64,000 bases of DNA from Paenirhodobacter hankyongi (GCF_003664585.1 NZ_RCHI01000006.1:62001-126000); one strand, 5' to 3'; shown: positions 30,885 to 41,976, numbered from the stretch's first letter. The notes: a model not told the origin generated them from the letters alone. Numbers and translations: made by a program.

Positions 30885-33434
30885 ATGTCCCTTTCCCATG
30901 ATCCCGGGCTTTTGCCCCGCGAATTGATCCGTCTGGATGCGAAGGTTGTCGACAAGGCCGACGCGCTGCGACAGGCGGCGGCGCTTCTGGCGGCCGCGGG
31001 CTGCACCCGGCCGGGCTTCGAAGCCAGCATGGCCAAGCGCGAGGCGGCGGCGGACACCTTCCTTGGCCGCGGCATCGCGATCCCGCATGGCATGCTCGAC
31101 GAGCGCGATCTCATCCAGCGCGACGGCATCGCCGTGCTGCAGGTCCGCGACGGCGTGCGCTGGAACGAGGGGCAGACGGCGCAGCTGGTGGTGGCGATCG
31201 CGGCGCGCTCGGACGCACATATCGGCATCCTGCGCCGGCTGACCCGGCTGATGCAGGACGTGCCGCGGCTTGAACGCCTGTCCCGCACCGAGACTGCCGA
31301 CGAGATCATCGCGGCGCTCGCGGGCGACGAGGGCGCGGCGCCGGCCGCCGCCCCGGCGACCGACCTCGGGCAGAGCTTCGACTGGGTGCTCGATTATCCC
31401 TCGGGGCTGCATGCGCGCCCGGCGACCGAATGGGCCGAGACGGCGCGGCGCTTCTCCTCGCGCATCCGCGTGCGCCACGGGGCCGAGGCGGCGGACGCGC
31501 GCAACATGCTGTCGCTGCTGCAGCTCGGGCTGAAGGCGGGCGATGCGCTGACCTTCTCGGCCGAGGGGCCGGATGCGGCCGATGCGCTCTCGACCCTGCG
31601 CATCGTCGTCGCGGGCCTGTCGGCGCGCGAGAAGGCGCAGGCCGCACAGGCCGAGGCGAAGCGGGCCGCGGCGCAGGCGGCGGGTGGCTGGCAGCCGGTT
31701 CACGCCCCCGATGTCGACGATGCGCGAGTGATCGACGGGGTGTCGGCCGCGCCGGGGCTGGCGATCGGGCGGCTCCATCGGCTCGAGACCGGGCCGACCG
31801 AGATCCCCGATGCCGAGCCCGGCAAGCCCGAGGATCTGGCCCGCGCCGCCGACCGTTTGCACGCGGCGCTGGCCCGGGCCCGTGAACAGCTGCGCGCGCT
31901 CGCCGATGACACCGCCCGCCGTCTGGGCGAGGCCGACGCCGGCATCTTCCGCGCCCAGGCCGAGCTGCTCGGTGATCCGGCGCTGGTGATCCATGCTTCG
32001 CAATCCCTGGTCGACGGCCATGGCCTTGCCTGGTCGTGGAACCGCGCGATCGAGGAGGCGGCCGAGCCGATGCGCCGCTCGGGCAATGCGATCCTCGCCG
32101 GCCGCGCGGCCGATCTGCGCGACGTGGGGCAGCGGGTGCTTGCCCTGATCGATCCGGTGCTGGCGCGTCCGACCCCGGCCGAGCTGCCCGAAGGCACGAT
32201 CCTGATCGCCGACGACCTGACGCCCACCGACACCGCCGGGCTCGACCCCGCGCGGGTCCGTGGCCTGGTGACCGCGCAGGGCGGGCCGACCTCGCACAGC
32301 GCGATCCTTGCGCGCACGCTCGGCCTGCCGGCGGTGGTCGGCGCGGGCGCGGCGCTGTCGCGGCTGACCGATGGCGCCGAGGCGATCGTCGACGGCACCG
32401 GCGGGCGGCTCTATCTCGAGCCCTCCGAGGCGGATCTGGCTTCGGCCCGCGCCTGGATCGCGGCCGAGGAGGGGCGGCGCGAGCTGGATGCCGCCGCCCG
32501 CGCGCTGCCGGCGGCCACCACCGACGGTCACCGCATCGAGATCGGTGCGAACATCAACCTCGCCGAACAGGCGCCCTTCGCGCTTGCCCAAGGGGCCGAG
32601 GGCGTCGGGCTGATGCGCACCGAGTTCCTGTTCCTCGAACGCGCCGAAAGCCCGACCGAGGAAGACCAGTATCAGGCCTATCGCGCGATGGCCGAGGCGA
32701 TGGGGGACCGGCCGCTCGTCATCCGCGCGCTCGACATCGGCGGCGACAAGCAGGTCTCCTATCTGGACCTGCCGCGCGAGGAGAACCCCTTCCTTGGCGT
32801 GCGTGGCGCGCGGCTTCTGCTGCGCCGGCCGGAACTGCTGGTGCCGCAGCTGCGTGCGCTCTACCGCGCGGCGCGCGATGGCGCCCGGATCTCGGTGATG
32901 TTCCCGATGATCACCTCGGAACCCGAGCTGATCGCGCTGCGCGAGACGGCGGGGCGGATCCGCGCCGAGATGAAGGCGCCCGAGATCCCGCTCGGCATCA
33001 TGATCGAGGTGCCCTCGGCGGCGCTCCTGGCCGACCGGCTGGCGCGGCATGCCGATTTCTTCTCGATCGGCACCAATGACCTGACGCAATACACGCTGGC
33101 GATCGACCGGCAGAACCCGGTGCTGGCGCCCGAGGCGGACAGCCTGCACCCCGCGGTGCTGGCGCTGATCGCGGCGACGGTGAAGGGCGCGCATGCGCAT
33201 GGCCGCTGGGTCGGTGTCTGCGGCGGTATCGCGGGCGATCCCTTCGGGGCGGGGCTGCTGGCCGGCCTTGGCGTCGACGAGCTGTCGATGACGCCGCGCG
33301 ACATCCCGGCGGTGAAGGCGCGGCTGCGCGGTGCGGCGCTGCCCGCGCTGCAGGCGCTGGCCGAACGGGCGCTGGCGATGACCGACGCCGATCAGGTGCG
33401 CGCGCTCGCCCTTGATCCGCAGGTGGCGTCATGA
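30885..33434 (+). CDS. fruB: Fused fructose PTS protein EIIA-HPr-EI (phosphoenolpyruvate-protein phosphotransferase)
   Basis: An 849-aa cytoplasmic phosphotransfer chain. EIIA(Fru) is residues 1-145 with His68 in GIAIPHG. HPr is 165-250 with His176 in GLHARPA. EI is about 283-845 with His471 in GGPTSHSAILAR and the PEP-binding block MRTEFLFL and GTNDLTQYTLAIDRQNP. EI takes phosphate from PEP and passes it via HPr and EIIA to FruA. I chose ATG 30885 with GGAGGAG upstream. The stop overlaps the fruK start (ATGA). Confidence 0.95.
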   Translation: MSLSHDPGLLPRELIRLDAKVVDKADALRQAAALLAAAGCTRPGFEASMAKREAAADTFLGRGIAIPHGMLDERDLIQRDGIAVLQVRDGVRWNEGQTAQLVVAIAARSDAHIGILRRLTRLMQDVPRLERLSRTETADEIIAALAGDEGAAPAAAPATDLGQSFDWVLDYPSGLHARPATEWAETARRFSSRIRVRHGAEAADARNMLSLLQLGLKAGDALTFSAEGPDAADALSTLRIVVAGLSAREKAQAAQAEAKRAAAQAAGGWQPVHAPDVDDARVIDGVSAAPGLAIGRLHRLETGPTEIPDAEPGKPEDLARAADRLHAALARAREQLRALADDTARRLGEADAGIFRAQAELLGDPALVIHASQSLVDGHGLAWSWNRAIEEAAEPMRRSGNAILAGRAADLRDVGQRVLALIDPVLARPTPAELPEGTILIADDLTPTDTAGLDPARVRGLVTAQGGPTSHSAILARTLGLPAVVGAGAALSRLTDGAEAIVDGTGGRLYLEPSEADLASARAWIAAEEGRRELDAAARALPAATTDGHRIEIGANINLAEQAPFALAQGAEGVGLMRTEFLFLERAESPTEEDQYQAYRAMAEAMGDRPLVIRALDIGGDKQVSYLDLPREENPFLGVRGARLLLRRPELLVPQLRALYRAARDGARISVMFPMITSEPELIALRETAGRIRAEMKAPEIPLGIMIEVPSAALLADRLARHADFFSIGTNDLTQYTLAIDRQNPVLAPEADSLHPAVLALIAATVKGAHAHGRWVGVCGGIAGDPFGAGLLAGLGVDELSMTPRDIPAVKARLRGAALPALQALAERALAMTDADQVRALALDPQVAS

Positions 33435-34414
33435 GCGCCGCCGACCTTCACAGCGCCGACCTTCACACCGTCGCGCTGAACCCGGCCGTCGATCTGACCG
33501 TGGGGCTTTCGCAGCTGGTGCCGGGCGAGGTCGCCCGCGCCCGCTCGGCCCGCCACGACCCGGGCGGCAAGGGGGTGAACGTCGCCTCCTGCCTCGCGGA
33601 CTGGGGCGCGCGGGTCGCCATTCATGGCCTGCTTGGCGCCGAAAACGCCGCGCGCTTCGAGAAGCTTTTCGCCTCGAAGGGGATTGCCGACCGCATGGTG
33701 CGGCTCGCGGAACCCACGCGCACCAACATCAAGCTGCTGGAGGAGGGCGGGCGCACCACCGACGTCAACCTGCCGGGCTTTTCCGCCTCGGCGCGCGATC
33801 TGGCGGCGGTGGCCGACAGCCTTGCGGATGTGGGCGCGGGCGCGCTTGTCGCGATCTCGGGCAGCCAGCCGCCGGGGCTTGAGGACGACGCCTCGGCGCG
33901 GCTTGCGGGCGGGTTGGCCCGGCGCGGCGCGCGGGTGATGCTCGATGTCTCGGGCGCGCCGCTGCGCGCGGCGCTGGCGCTGCCCGCCGATGCCGCCCCC
34001 TTCGCGATCAAGCCGAACCGGCACGAACTCGAGGAGTGCCTTGGCCGGCCTCTGGCCGTGCGCGCCGATCTGGTTGCCGCGGCGCGGGGGCTGCTTGATC
34101 GCGGCATTGCGCTCGTCGTCGTGTCGCTGGGCACCGAGGGGGCGATCTTCGTCGGTCGTGACGCGGCCGTCCACGCGGCCCCGGTCGCGCTCTCGCACGG
34201 ATCGACCGTGGGGGCGGGCGACGCGATGGTGGCGGGGATCGTCTCGGCGCTGGCCGAGGGGTTGACGCTCGACCGGCTGGCACAGCGCGCCACCGCCTTT
34301 TCGGTGGGCAAGCTGCGCAACGCCGGCCCTCACCTGCCCGAAAGGACCGAGCTGCGCTCGCTTGCCAGCGCCGTGCCGGTGCGCCCGCTTTCGGCGTGGC
34401 TCGCCGAGGGCTGA
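33431..34414 (+). CDS. fruK: 1-phosphofructokinase
   Basis: A 327-aa PfkB-family kinase that phosphorylates fructose 1-phosphate to fructose 1,6-bisphosphate. The first PfkB signature is [19 protein letters not shown] near residue 38. The ATP/anion-hole motif [17 protein letters not shown] (near residue 257) carries the catalytic Asp. The start overlaps the fruB stop by 4 bp. Confidence 0.93.
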   Translation: MSAADLHSADLHTVALNPAVDLTVGLSQLVPGEVARARSARHDPGGKGVNVASCLADWGARVAIHGLLGAENAARFEKLFASKGIADRMVRLAEPTRTNIKLLEEGGRTTDVNLPGFSASARDLAAVADSLADVGAGALVAISGSQPPGLEDDASARLAGGLARRGARVMLDVSGAPLRAALALPADAAPFAIKPNRHELEECLGRPLAVRADLVAAARGLLDRGIALVVVSLGTEGAIFVGRDAAVHAAPVALSHGSTVGAGDAMVAGIVSALAEGLTLDRLAQRATAFSVGKLRNAGPHLPERTELRSLASAVPVRPLSAWLAEG

Positions 34415-34545
34415 GCGGGATTGCGGCCGGGGAGGGAGACCCGGCCGGACGAAAAGGGCGCACCGCCCACGGGCGGTCGCCGATGCGGGAGGCCCGGGCC
34501 CGGATGGGGCCGGGCGGAGAAGACACTGGAGGACAGGAGGAAGAA

Positions 34546-36291
34546 ATGTCCGATATCGTGGCCGTGATCGGCGCCGAGACCCTGGCGACGCACGGGATGC
34601 TGGCGCGCGAAGCGCTGAAGAAGGCCGCGGCCGGGCTGGGCCGCGCGATCCGGATCGAGCTGCACATGCCCGAGGGCGTGAGCGACCCGCTCGACGCCGC
34701 GACGGTGGCGGGTGCGGCGAAGGTGCTGCTGGTGGGCGAGCTGCCGCCCGATCCGCGCTTCGAGGGCAAGCAGGTGCTGCGCGCGACGCTGCAGGAGGTG
34801 CTCGATGCGCCCGCCGCGGTGCTCGGCCGGCTCGAGGGCGCTGCATCGGCGCCGGGCATCGGCGCCGGGCTGAAGATCGTCGCGATCACCTCGTGCCCGA
34901 CCGGCATCGCGCATACCTTCATGGCGGCCGAGGGGCTGCAGCAGGGCGCGAAGGAAATCGGCGCCGAGATCCGGGTCGAGACCCAGGGCTCGGTCGGTTC
35001 GGAAGACGCGCTGACGGCGGCGGAGATTGCCGCGGCGGACCTCGTGGTGATCGCCGCCGACCGCCAGGTCGAGCTGAGCCGCTTTGCCGGCAAGAGGGTG
35101 TTCCAGTCGCAGACGAAACCCGCGATCAACGACGGCGCCGGGCTGATCCGCCGCGCCATCGCCGAGGCCGCGGTGCTGAGGGCCGGGCAGGACGAGGCCC
35201 CGGCAGAGGCGCAAAGCGGTGCCGCTTCGGCGAAGGCCGGTGGCGCGGCGGGTGTCTACAAGCACCTGATGACCGGCGTGTCCTTCATGCTGCCCTTCGT
35301 CGTGGCGGGCGGCATCCTGATCGCCATCGCCTTCGCGCTTGGCGGCATCTATGTCTATGACGACGCGCATCAGGGCACGCTTGGCTGGACGCTGTTCCAG
35401 ATCGGCGCGAAGGGGGCCTTCACGCTGATGGTGCCGGCGCTGGCTGGCTATATCGCCTTCTCGATCGCCGACCGGCCCGGCATCGCGCCCGGCATGACCG
35501 GCGGCGTGATCGCCGGCACGATCGGCGCGGGCTTCATCGGCGGCATCCTCGCGGGCTTCATCGCCGGCTATGCGGTGCTGTGGCTGAACCGCGCGATCAA
35601 GCTGCCGAAGACGCTGCAGGGGCTGAAACCCGTGCTGATCCTGCCGCTTCTGGGCGTCTCGATCACCGGGCTGCTGATGTTCTATGTGATCGGCAAGCCG
35701 ACGGCGGAACTCCTGGCCGCGCTCACCGCCTGGCTGCAGGGGATGCAGGGCGCGCAGGCGGCGGTTCTTGGCGCGCTGCTCGGTGGGATGATGGCGGTCG
35801 ACATGGGCGGGCCGATCAACAAGGCGGCCTACGCCTTCGGCACCACGCTGATCGCCGCGAACGTGACCGAGCCGATGGCCGCGGTGATGTGCGCCGGCAT
35901 GACGCCGCCGCTCGCGCTCTCGATCGCGACGAAGCTCTTTGCCAACCGCTTCACCCCCGAGGAACGCGAGGCGGGCAATGCGGCCTTCGTGCTGGGCCTG
36001 TCCTTCGTCACCGAAGGCGCGATCCCCTTCGCCGCGCGCGACCCGTTCCGGGTGATCCCGTCGCTGATCGCGGGCTCGGCGGTGGCCGGTGCGATCTGCA
36101 TGGCGATGGGGGTTCAGCTCAAGGTGCCCCATGGCGGCATCTTCGTGCTGCCGATCCCGAACGCGGTGGGCAACCTGCCGGGCTTCGTGATCGCGATGCT
36201 GGCGGGCACGGCGGTCTCGGTCATCGCGCTGCGGATCGTCAAGCCGCGGCTTGCGGCGGCGGCGACCTCCGCCCAGCTGAAGGCCGCCTGA
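34546..36291 (+). CDS. fruA: Fructose-specific PTS EIIBC component
   Basis: A 581-aa membrane transporter that imports fructose and phosphorylates it to fructose 1-phosphate. A degenerate EIIB' region spans residues 1-100. The active EIIB at about 107-200 has the phosphocysteine in [23 protein letters not shown] follows from about residue 240 with around nine membrane helices and [20 protein letters not shown] near 410. ATG 34546 has GGAGGAAGAA upstream. Last gene of fruBKA. Confidence 0.93.
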   Translation: MSDIVAVIGAETLATHGMLAREALKKAAAGLGRAIRIELHMPEGVSDPLDAATVAGAAKVLLVGELPPDPRFEGKQVLRATLQEVLDAPAAVLGRLEGAASAPGIGAGLKIVAITSCPTGIAHTFMAAEGLQQGAKEIGAEIRVETQGSVGSEDALTAAEIAAADLVVIAADRQVELSRFAGKRVFQSQTKPAINDGAGLIRRAIAEAAVLRAGQDEAPAEAQSGAASAKAGGAAGVYKHLMTGVSFMLPFVVAGGILIAIAFALGGIYVYDDAHQGTLGWTLFQIGAKGAFTLMVPALAGYIAFSIADRPGIAPGMTGGVIAGTIGAGFIGGILAGFIAGYAVLWLNRAIKLPKTLQGLKPVLILPLLGVSITGLLMFYVIGKPTAELLAALTAWLQGMQGAQAAVLGALLGGMMAVDMGGPINKAAYAFGTTLIAANVTEPMAAVMCAGMTPPLALSIATKLFANRFTPEEREAGNAAFVLGLSFVTEGAIPFAARDPFRVIPSLIAGSAVAGAICMAMGVQLKVPHGGIFVLPIPNAVGNLPGFVIAMLAGTAVSVIALRIVKPRLAAAATSAQLKAA

Positions 36292-36403
36292 GCGCGGCCT
36301 TCGGACAGATCCTCCCCGGTCGCCCGGGCGTCTTGCGCGGATCGCGTGCAGGGCGTCCGGGCGGCGCCTTTGGCGCCCCCCGGGATGTCCGTCCCGGATG
36401 GGC

Positions 36404-37501
36404 TCAGGCGTTGAACAGGAAGTGCAGCACGTCGCCGTCCTGGACTTCGTAGGTCTTGCCCTCGACGCGGAACTTGCCCGCCTCCTTGGCGCCGGTCTCG
36501 CCCTTGTATTTCACGTAATCCTCATAGGCCACGGTCTCGGCGCGGATGAAGCCGCGCTCGAAATCGCCGTGGATGACGCCCGCCGCCTGCGGCGCAAGCG
36601 TGCCCTTGCGGATCGTCCAGGCGCGGGCCTCCTTCGGGCCGACGGTGAAATAGGTCTCGAGGCCCAGAAGCTGATAGCCCGCCCGGATCAGACGGTCGAG
36701 GCCGGCCTCGTGCAGGCCGAGCTCCTCGAGGAACATCTTCGCTTCCTCGTCGTCGAGCTGGCTGATCTCTTCCTCGATCTTGGCCGAGATCACCACCGAG
36801 GCGGCGCCCTGTTCCTGCGCCATCTGCGCCACCTTCTCGGACAGCGCGTTGCCGGTCGCTGCCTGCGCCTCCTCGACGTTGCAGACATAGAGCACCGGCT
36901 TCGCCGTCAGCAGCTGCAGCATGTTCCAGGCCTTGCGGTCGTCCTCGACGATCTTGACGGTGCGCGCGGGAAGGCCCTTTTCGAGGACCTCCTTCGCGGC
37001 CAGCATCAGGCGCGCGTCTTCCTTCGCCTGCTTGTCGCCGGCGTTGATCTTGCGCGAAAGGTTCGCCAGCCGCTTTTCCAGGCTCTCGAGGTCGGCGATC
37101 ATCAGCTCGGTCTCGATCGTCTCGGCATCGGCGATCGGGTCGACGCGGCCCTCGACATGGGTCACATCGCCATCCTCGAAGCAGCGCAGCACATGGGCGA
37201 TGGCATCGACCTCGCGGATGTTCGCGAGGAACTGGTTGCCAAGGCCCTCGCCCTTCGAGGCGCCCTTCACGAGGCCCGCGATGTCGACGAAGGTCATCCG
37301 GGTCGGAATGAGCTGCTTCGAGCCGGCGATCGCGGCCAGCGCCTCGAGCCGCGCGTCGGGCACCGCGACCTCGCCCACGTTCGGCTCGATCGTGCAGAAG
37401 GGGAAGTTCGCCGCCTGCGCCGCGGCGGTCTTGGTGAGCGCGTTGAACAGCGTCGACTTGCCCACGTTCGGGAGCCCGACGATCCCCATCTTGAAGCCCA
37501 T
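36404..37501 (-). CDS. ychF: Ribosome-binding ATPase YchF
   Basis: A 365-aa Obg-family P-loop protein that hydrolyses ATP rather than GTP and is associated with translation and oxidative stress. Walker A is GLPNVGKS (residues 9-16), and the nucleotide-specificity position is NVEE in YVCNVEEAQ instead of NKxD, the ATP form. A coiled-coil insert lies around 130-160 and a TGS-like C-terminal region ends in [12 protein letters not shown] 37501 was chosen; the longer frame upstream lacks support. Confidence 0.95.
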   Translation of the reverse strand: MGFKMGIVGLPNVGKSTLFNALTKTAAAQAANFPFCTIEPNVGEVAVPDARLEALAAIAGSKQLIPTRMTFVDIAGLVKGASKGEGLGNQFLANIREVDAIAHVLRCFEDGDVTHVEGRVDPIADAETIETELMIADLESLEKRLANLSRKINAGDKQAKEDARLMLAAKEVLEKGLPARTVKIVEDDRKAWNMLQLLTAKPVLYVCNVEEAQAATGNALSEKVAQMAQEQGAASVVISAKIEEEISQLDDEEAKMFLEELGLHEAGLDRLIRAGYQLLGLETYFTVGPKEARAWTIRKGTLAPQAAGVIHGDFERGFIRAETVAYEDYVKYKGETGAKEAGKFRVEGKTYEVQDGDVLHFLFNA

Positions 37502-37637
37502 GATCTTGCCCTCTCGCTCATCCGCTGTTGCGGGCCTCTTACGCGGGCGCGCGTTGCATGGCAAGCCGCGCCCCTTTCGGCATTGATTTTCCCGCATCCA
37601 TGCCGCAAACCCGGGCGGACAGAGCAGGGGACCGCAC

Positions 37638-38429
37638 ATGACTCGCATCGATGCCAGATTTGCCGCGCTGAAGGCCGAGGGGAAGAAGGCCTTCGTCGCC
37701 TATATCATGGCGGGAGACCCGGATATCGAGACCTCGCTCGCGGTGATGAAGGGGATGCCCGCGGCGGGCGTCGACGTGATCGAGCTGGGCATGCCCTTCA
37801 CCGATCCGATGGCGGACGGTCCGACGATCCAGCTTGCCGGTCAGCGCGCGCTGGATGGCGGCCAGACCCTGCAGAAGACGCTCGACATGGTGGCCGAGTT
37901 CCGCAAGACCGACGACGTCACGCCGATCGTGATGATGGGCTATTACAACCCGATCTATAACCGCGGCAGCGAGAAGTTCGTGGCCGATGCGCTGAAGGCC
38001 GGTGTCGACGGGCTGATCGTCGTCGACCTGCCGCCCGAGGAGGATGCGGAGCTCTGCATCCCGGCGAAGAACGCGGGGCTGAATTTCATCCGTCTCGCGA
38101 CGCCGACGACCGATGACAAGCGCCTGCCGAAGGTGCTGCAGAACACCTCGGGCTTCGTCTATTACGTCTCGGTCACCGGCATCACCGGCAGCCAGGCGGC
38201 GCAGGCGGGCGATGTCGGCCCCGAGGTGGCGCGGATCAAGGCCTCGACCGATCTGCCGGTGGTGGTGGGCTTCGGCATCTCGACGCCCGAGGCCGCGCGC
38301 ACCATCGCGGGCGTCGCCGACGGCTGTGTCGTCGGCTCGGCGATCGTGAAGCTGGTGGGCGAGGGCAAGTCCCCGGCCGAGGTTCTGGCCCGCGTGGCCG
38401 AGCTTGCCGCGGGCGCGCATTCGGCCTGA
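37638..38429 (+). CDS. trpA: Tryptophan synthase alpha subunit
   Basis: A 263-aa TIM barrel that releases indole from indole-3-glycerol phosphate and passes it to TrpB. Catalytic acids sit in [19 protein letters not shown] (Glu near residue 49, Asp near 60). The phosphate-binding [13 protein letters not shown] and [10 protein letters not shown] blocks are present. The start ATG 37638 has AGCAGGGGACC upstream. trpB is not adjacent on the left. A GC-rich hairpin and dispersed repeat follow. Confidence 0.95.
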   Translation: MTRIDARFAALKAEGKKAFVAYIMAGDPDIETSLAVMKGMPAAGVDVIELGMPFTDPMADGPTIQLAGQRALDGGQTLQKTLDMVAEFRKTDDVTPIVMMGYYNPIYNRGSEKFVADALKAGVDGLIVVDLPPEEDAELCIPAKNAGLNFIRLATPTTDDKRLPKVLQNTSGFVYYVSVTGITGSQAAQAGDVGPEVARIKASTDLPVVVGFGISTPEAARTIAGVADGCVVGSAIVKLVGEGKSPAEVLARVAELAAGAHSA

Positions 38430-38484
38430 GGGCGTTCCGGGCCCTGCGCAGGGGGGCCGTCTGCCCCCCTCTGCCTTCGGCATT

Positions 38485-38522
38485 CACCCCCCGAAGGTAT
38501 TTTCGGCAAGGAGAAAGCCGGG
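38485..38522 (+). repeat. Dispersed intergenic repeat, copy downstream of trpA
   Basis: CACCCCCCGAAGGTATTTTCGGCAAGGAG, preceded by a GC hairpin (GGGGGGCC...TGCCCCCC). Related copies lie near 51407 and 56102, and inverted near 56176. Three of the four follow a stop codon. Confidence 0.6.
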
Positions 38523-38604
38523 CGGGAGAGTCGGGGCTTTCCGGCGGATTGATCTTTCCCGCTTGAATTGGTAAGGCGACATTACCAGAAGCGGAGGTTT
38601 TCCC

Positions 38605-39768
38605 ATGGCCGTCATCACCTGCATCGCCGATCTGAAGGAGCTGCACCGCAAGCGCACGCCGAAGATGTTCTTCGACTATTGCGAGAGCGGCTCCTACACC
38701 GAACAGACCTTCCGCGAGAATATCTCGGATTTCGCCCAGGTCCGGCTGCGGCAGAAGGTGGCCGTGGACATGTCGGGGCGCAGCACCGAAAGCGCGATGA
38801 TCGGCCAGAAGGTGGCGATGCCGGTGGCGCTGGCCCCGGTCGGGATGACCGGCATGCAGCGCGCCGACGGCGAGATCAAGGCGGCGCGGGCGGCGGCGAA
38901 ATTCGGTGTGCCCTTCACCCTCTCGACGATGTCGATCTGCTCGATCGAGGATGTGGCGGCGCAGTCGCCGGCGCCGTTCTGGTTCCAGCTTTACGTGATG
39001 CGCGACGAGGACTTCGTCGACGCGATCATCGAGCGGGCGAAGAAGGCGGGCTGTTCGGCGCTGGTGCTGACGCTCGATCTTCAGATCCTCGGGCAACGCC
39101 ACAAGGACCTGAAGAACGGCCTGTCGGCGCCGCCGAAGCTGACCCTGCCCAACATCGTCAACATGGCGACGAAGGTGCAGTGGGGGCTCGAGATGCTGGG
39201 CACGCCGCGGCGCTTCTTCGGCAATATCGTCGGCCATGCGAAGGGGGTGAACGACCCGTCCTCGCTGATGACCTGGACCGCCGAGCAGTTCGACCCCAAG
39301 CTCGACTGGTCGAAGATCGCGCGGATTCGGGACCAATGGGGCGGCAAGCTGATCCTGAAGGGGATCCTCGATGCCGAGGACGCGCGGATGGCGGCCGATT
39401 TCGGCGCCGATGCGATCGTGGTCTCGAACCACGGCGGCCGGCAGCTCGATGGCGCGCTGTCGACGATCCGCATGCTGCCCTCGATCCTCGCCGCGGTCGG
39501 CGACAGGACCGAGGTCTTCCTCGACAGCGGCATCCGCTCGGGGCAGGACGTGCTGAAGGCGCTGGCGCTTGGCGCGACCGGCACGATGATCGGCCGGGCC
39601 TTCATCTATGGTCTCGGCGCCATGGGCGAGGCGGGGGTGACCACGGCGCTCGAGATCATCCGCAAGGAGCTCGACACCTCGATGGCGCTGTGCGGGGAGC
39701 GCGACGTCAAGGCGCTGCGGCGCGAGAACCTGCTGGTGCCCGAGGGCTTCTTCGACAGCTACGCCTGA
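38605..39768 (+). CDS. lldD: FMN-dependent alpha-hydroxy-acid oxidase / L-lactate dehydrogenase (LldD-type)
   Basis: A 387-aa TIM-barrel flavoenzyme that oxidises L-lactate or a related 2-hydroxy acid. It shows PVALAPVGMTGMQ and PFTLSTMSICSIEDVA early, and the active-site His in VVSNHGGRQLDGA near residue 275. DSGIRSGQDVLKALALGA follows. The length equals E. coli LldD. Membrane association and the real substrate are not shown by the sequence. Its stop overlaps the convergent MarR-GNAT gene by 10 bp. Confidence 0.85.
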   Translation: MAVITCIADLKELHRKRTPKMFFDYCESGSYTEQTFRENISDFAQVRLRQKVAVDMSGRSTESAMIGQKVAMPVALAPVGMTGMQRADGEIKAARAAAKFGVPFTLSTMSICSIEDVAAQSPAPFWFQLYVMRDEDFVDAIIERAKKAGCSALVLTLDLQILGQRHKDLKNGLSAPPKLTLPNIVNMATKVQWGLEMLGTPRRFFGNIVGHAKGVNDPSSLMTWTAEQFDPKLDWSKIARIRDQWGGKLILKGILDAEDARMAADFGADAIVVSNHGGRQLDGALSTIRMLPSILAAVGDRTEVFLDSGIRSGQDVLKALALGATGTMIGRAFIYGLGAMGEAGVTTALEIIRKELDTSMALCGERDVKALRRENLLVPEGFFDSYA

Positions 39769-40658
39769 GCGAGGCGCTTCTCGAAGAAGACATCGGGGTA
39801 GGGATCGTCGTTGAAGCGCGCGATCTCGGTCCAGCCGGTGGCACGGTAGAGCGCGATGGCCTCGGGCAGGGCGCTGTTGGTGTCGAGCCGCAGCAGCGCG
39901 ATGCCGAGACCCTGCGCCGCCGCCTCGGCGCCGTCCATCAGCCGGCGGGCCAGGCCGAGCCCGCGTGCCGCCGGGGCCACCCAGAGCCGCTTGATCTCGG
40001 CATAGCCCGCATCGGTGCCCTTCAGCCCGACGCAGCCGAGCGGCAGCCCGTCCGACATCGCGACGAGGAAGGCGCCGCGGGGCGCCATCATCGCCTCGGC
40101 CTGCGGGTCGCAGGAGAGCGAGACGTCGAAGCTGTGCGGCAGGCGCGCGGCCAGCTCGGCGTAATAGGCCTGCAGGCAGCGGAGCGCCTCGGGGCTGCGC
40201 GGGTCGCAGACCTCGAGCGTGATCCGGTCGCGCCCGAGCGCCGAACCGATCAGGTCCATCGCGGCGAGCAGTGCCCCGGGATCGGGGTGAGTGGCAAGGA
40301 TGCCTGCGGCCTGGGCGTCCGACAGCCGCTCGTATTCGGCGAATTCCGCGGCGCCGGCCGGGGTCAGGTGCACCACCCGGCGGCGGCTGTCCTGCGCGTC
40401 GGCGGCGGTCGCGACCAGCCCCTCGGCCTCGAGCCCGCGCAGGAGCCGGCTCATCAGCCCCGAATCGAGGCCGAGATAGGCGCGGATCTCGCCCAGATCG
40501 CTGCGGCCCTGACCGATCGCGTTCAGCACCCGCGCCGCGCCAAGCGGCCGGCCACGGTCGAGGAACGAGGTGTTGAGCGCGCCGACGGCACGGGTGATGG
40601 CGCGGTTGAAGCGGCGCACGCGGGCGACGGCATCGGGTGGGGGCAGGTTTGCGGGCAT
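39759..40658 (-). CDS. MarR-type regulator fused to a GNAT acetyltransferase
   Basis: A 299-aa two-domain protein. Residues 1-140 form a MarR winged helix (LGEIRAYLGLDSGLMSRLLRGLEAEGL, then DAQDSRRRVVHLTPAG). Residues about 150-299 form a GNAT fold with a CoA loop LWVAPAARGLGLARRLM near 230. Such fusions are common in alphaproteobacteria. A small molecule may be both sensed and acetylated, but no substrate is evident. The start faces rplY. Confidence 0.88.
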   Translation of the reverse strand: MPANLPPPDAVARVRRFNRAITRAVGALNTSFLDRGRPLGAARVLNAIGQGRSDLGEIRAYLGLDSGLMSRLLRGLEAEGLVATAADAQDSRRRVVHLTPAGAAEFAEYERLSDAQAAGILATHPDPGALLAAMDLIGSALGRDRITLEVCDPRSPEALRCLQAYYAELAARLPHSFDVSLSCDPQAEAMMAPRGAFLVAMSDGLPLGCVGLKGTDAGYAEIKRLWVAPAARGLGLARRLMDGAEAAAQGLGIALLRLDTNSALPEAIALYRATGWTEIARFNDDPYPDVFFEKRLAQA

Positions 40659-40862
40659 GATGTCTGACCTTTGTCCGGTATTTTACCTGACTTATGTCAG
40701 ATGAACTCCGCATGCAATCCCCGCCCGTGCGGGGCCGGGGCGGGGCCGGCGTCGGCGGGCCACTTTTGCCTTGCCAAACTGGGCTTTTCGGCTTATCCGC
40801 ACCGCCTCATGGGCCGGCACCCTTGGAGGCGGCCCGAAACGCCAGATGTAAGGAATTCCCAA

Positions 40863-41474
40863 ATGGCTAAAGAGATCGAAACGATCGAAGCCGTCGTGCG
40901 CACGGGGACGGGCAAGGGGGCCGCTCGCGCTGCACGTCGTCAGGGCATGGTGCCCGGCATCGTCTACGGTGACGGCAAGGAGCCGGTCGCTCTGAACTTC
41001 GACTACAACAAGCTGCTGACCCGCCTGCGCAAGGGCCGCTTCATGTCGACCCTCTTCAACCTGAAGGTTGAAGGTCAGGAAGATGTGCGCGTGATCTGCC
41101 GCGGCGTGCAGAAGGATGTGGTCAAGGATCTGCCGACCCACATCGACTTCATGCGCACCCACCGTGCCTCGCGCATCAACCTGTTCATCCACGTGAACTT
41201 CGACAACGCCGAGGCCGCGCCGGGCCTGAAGCGTGGCGGCACCCTGACCGTCGTGCGTCCGGAAGTCGAACTCGAGGTGCTGGCCGGTGACATCCCGGAT
41301 CACATCACCGTCGACCTGACCGGCAAGCTGATCGGTGACGTCATCCACATCAATGACATCGCGCTGCCGGAAGGCTGCAAGCCGACCGTCGATCGCAACT
41401 TCGTCGTCGCCAACATCGCGGCGCCGTCGGGGCTGATCTCGGCCGAAGCCGCCGAAGGCGAAGCCGAAGCCTGA
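40863..41474 (+). CDS. rplY: 50S ribosomal protein L25/general stress protein Ctc
   Basis: A 203-aa protein that binds 5S rRNA. The L25 domain is at residues 1-95 ([25 protein letters not shown], with [14 protein letters not shown]). The C-terminal TL5/CTC beta domain is at about 100-200 ([30 protein letters not shown]). Its codon usage is more biased than in neighbours, as for a ribosomal gene. AAGGAATTCCCAA precedes ATG 40863 and a terminator follows at 41498. Confidence 0.95.
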   Translation: MAKEIETIEAVVRTGTGKGAARAARRQGMVPGIVYGDGKEPVALNFDYNKLLTRLRKGRFMSTLFNLKVEGQEDVRVICRGVQKDVVKDLPTHIDFMRTHRASRINLFIHVNFDNAEAAPGLKRGGTLTVVRPEVELEVLAGDIPDHITVDLTGKLIGDVIHINDIALPEGCKPTVDRNFVVANIAAPSGLISAEAAEGEAEA

Positions 41475-41497
41475 TTTCGGCTCACATGCTTTGCACG

Positions 41498-41524
41498 AAC
41501 GCCGGGCCCTGTGCCCGGCGTTTC
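41498..41524 (+). terminator. Intrinsic terminator of rplY
   Basis: AACGCCGGGC (41498-41507) pairs with GCCCGGCGTT (41513-41522) around CCTGT; a short T run follows. Confidence 0.8.
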
Positions 41525-41724
41525 GCATTTCCGGGGGGCGGATCTCCAAATCCGACTGTTTTTCTTTCCCTGGAAACCCTGATGAAATCAGTCAACTAAT
41601 TGGAATCGTTGAATTTTTCTTGACGATGGCGAGTCGGGGGCGTAGTCTGCCTTCAGACAGCCAGCCAGCCTTGATGCCCGCCAGCCATCCGCGACCTGCA
41701 ATCCAGCAAGCCAAGGAGGCGATC

Positions 41725-41922
41725 ATGGCGCATCAATCCTGCAACGCCTGCGTGTTCTACGAAGACCACGTGGCAAACTCCCCCAGCCAGCTCGACGACG
41801 GCGGCCTGTGCCGCGCGAATCCGCCTGTCACCCAGAAGGATGACAGCAGCCGCGGCCTTTGGCCGGTGGTGAAGCCGAACGACTGGTGCGGCAAGTTCAC
41901 CAACCTCTTCGCCGCCGAGTGA
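41725..41922 (+). CDS. Small Cys-containing protein, unknown function
   Basis: A 65-aa protein with four cysteines (C6 and C9 in SCNACVFYE, one in GGLCRANPP, one in NDWCGKF). The spacing suggests a metal or Fe-S site. AAGGAGG lies 6 bp upstream of ATG 41725. It is flanked by the rplY terminator and a GC-rich hairpin at 41934-41953, so it is its own transcription unit. No characterised family is recognised. Confidence 0.6.
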   Translation: MAHQSCNACVFYEDHVANSPSQLDDGGLCRANPPVTQKDDSSRGLWPVVKPNDWCGKFTNLFAAE

Positions 41923-41976
41923 CGGCAGCGCAGGCGGCCCCCTCGGGGGCCGCTTCGTGCCGTTTGGGCCAGAGGG

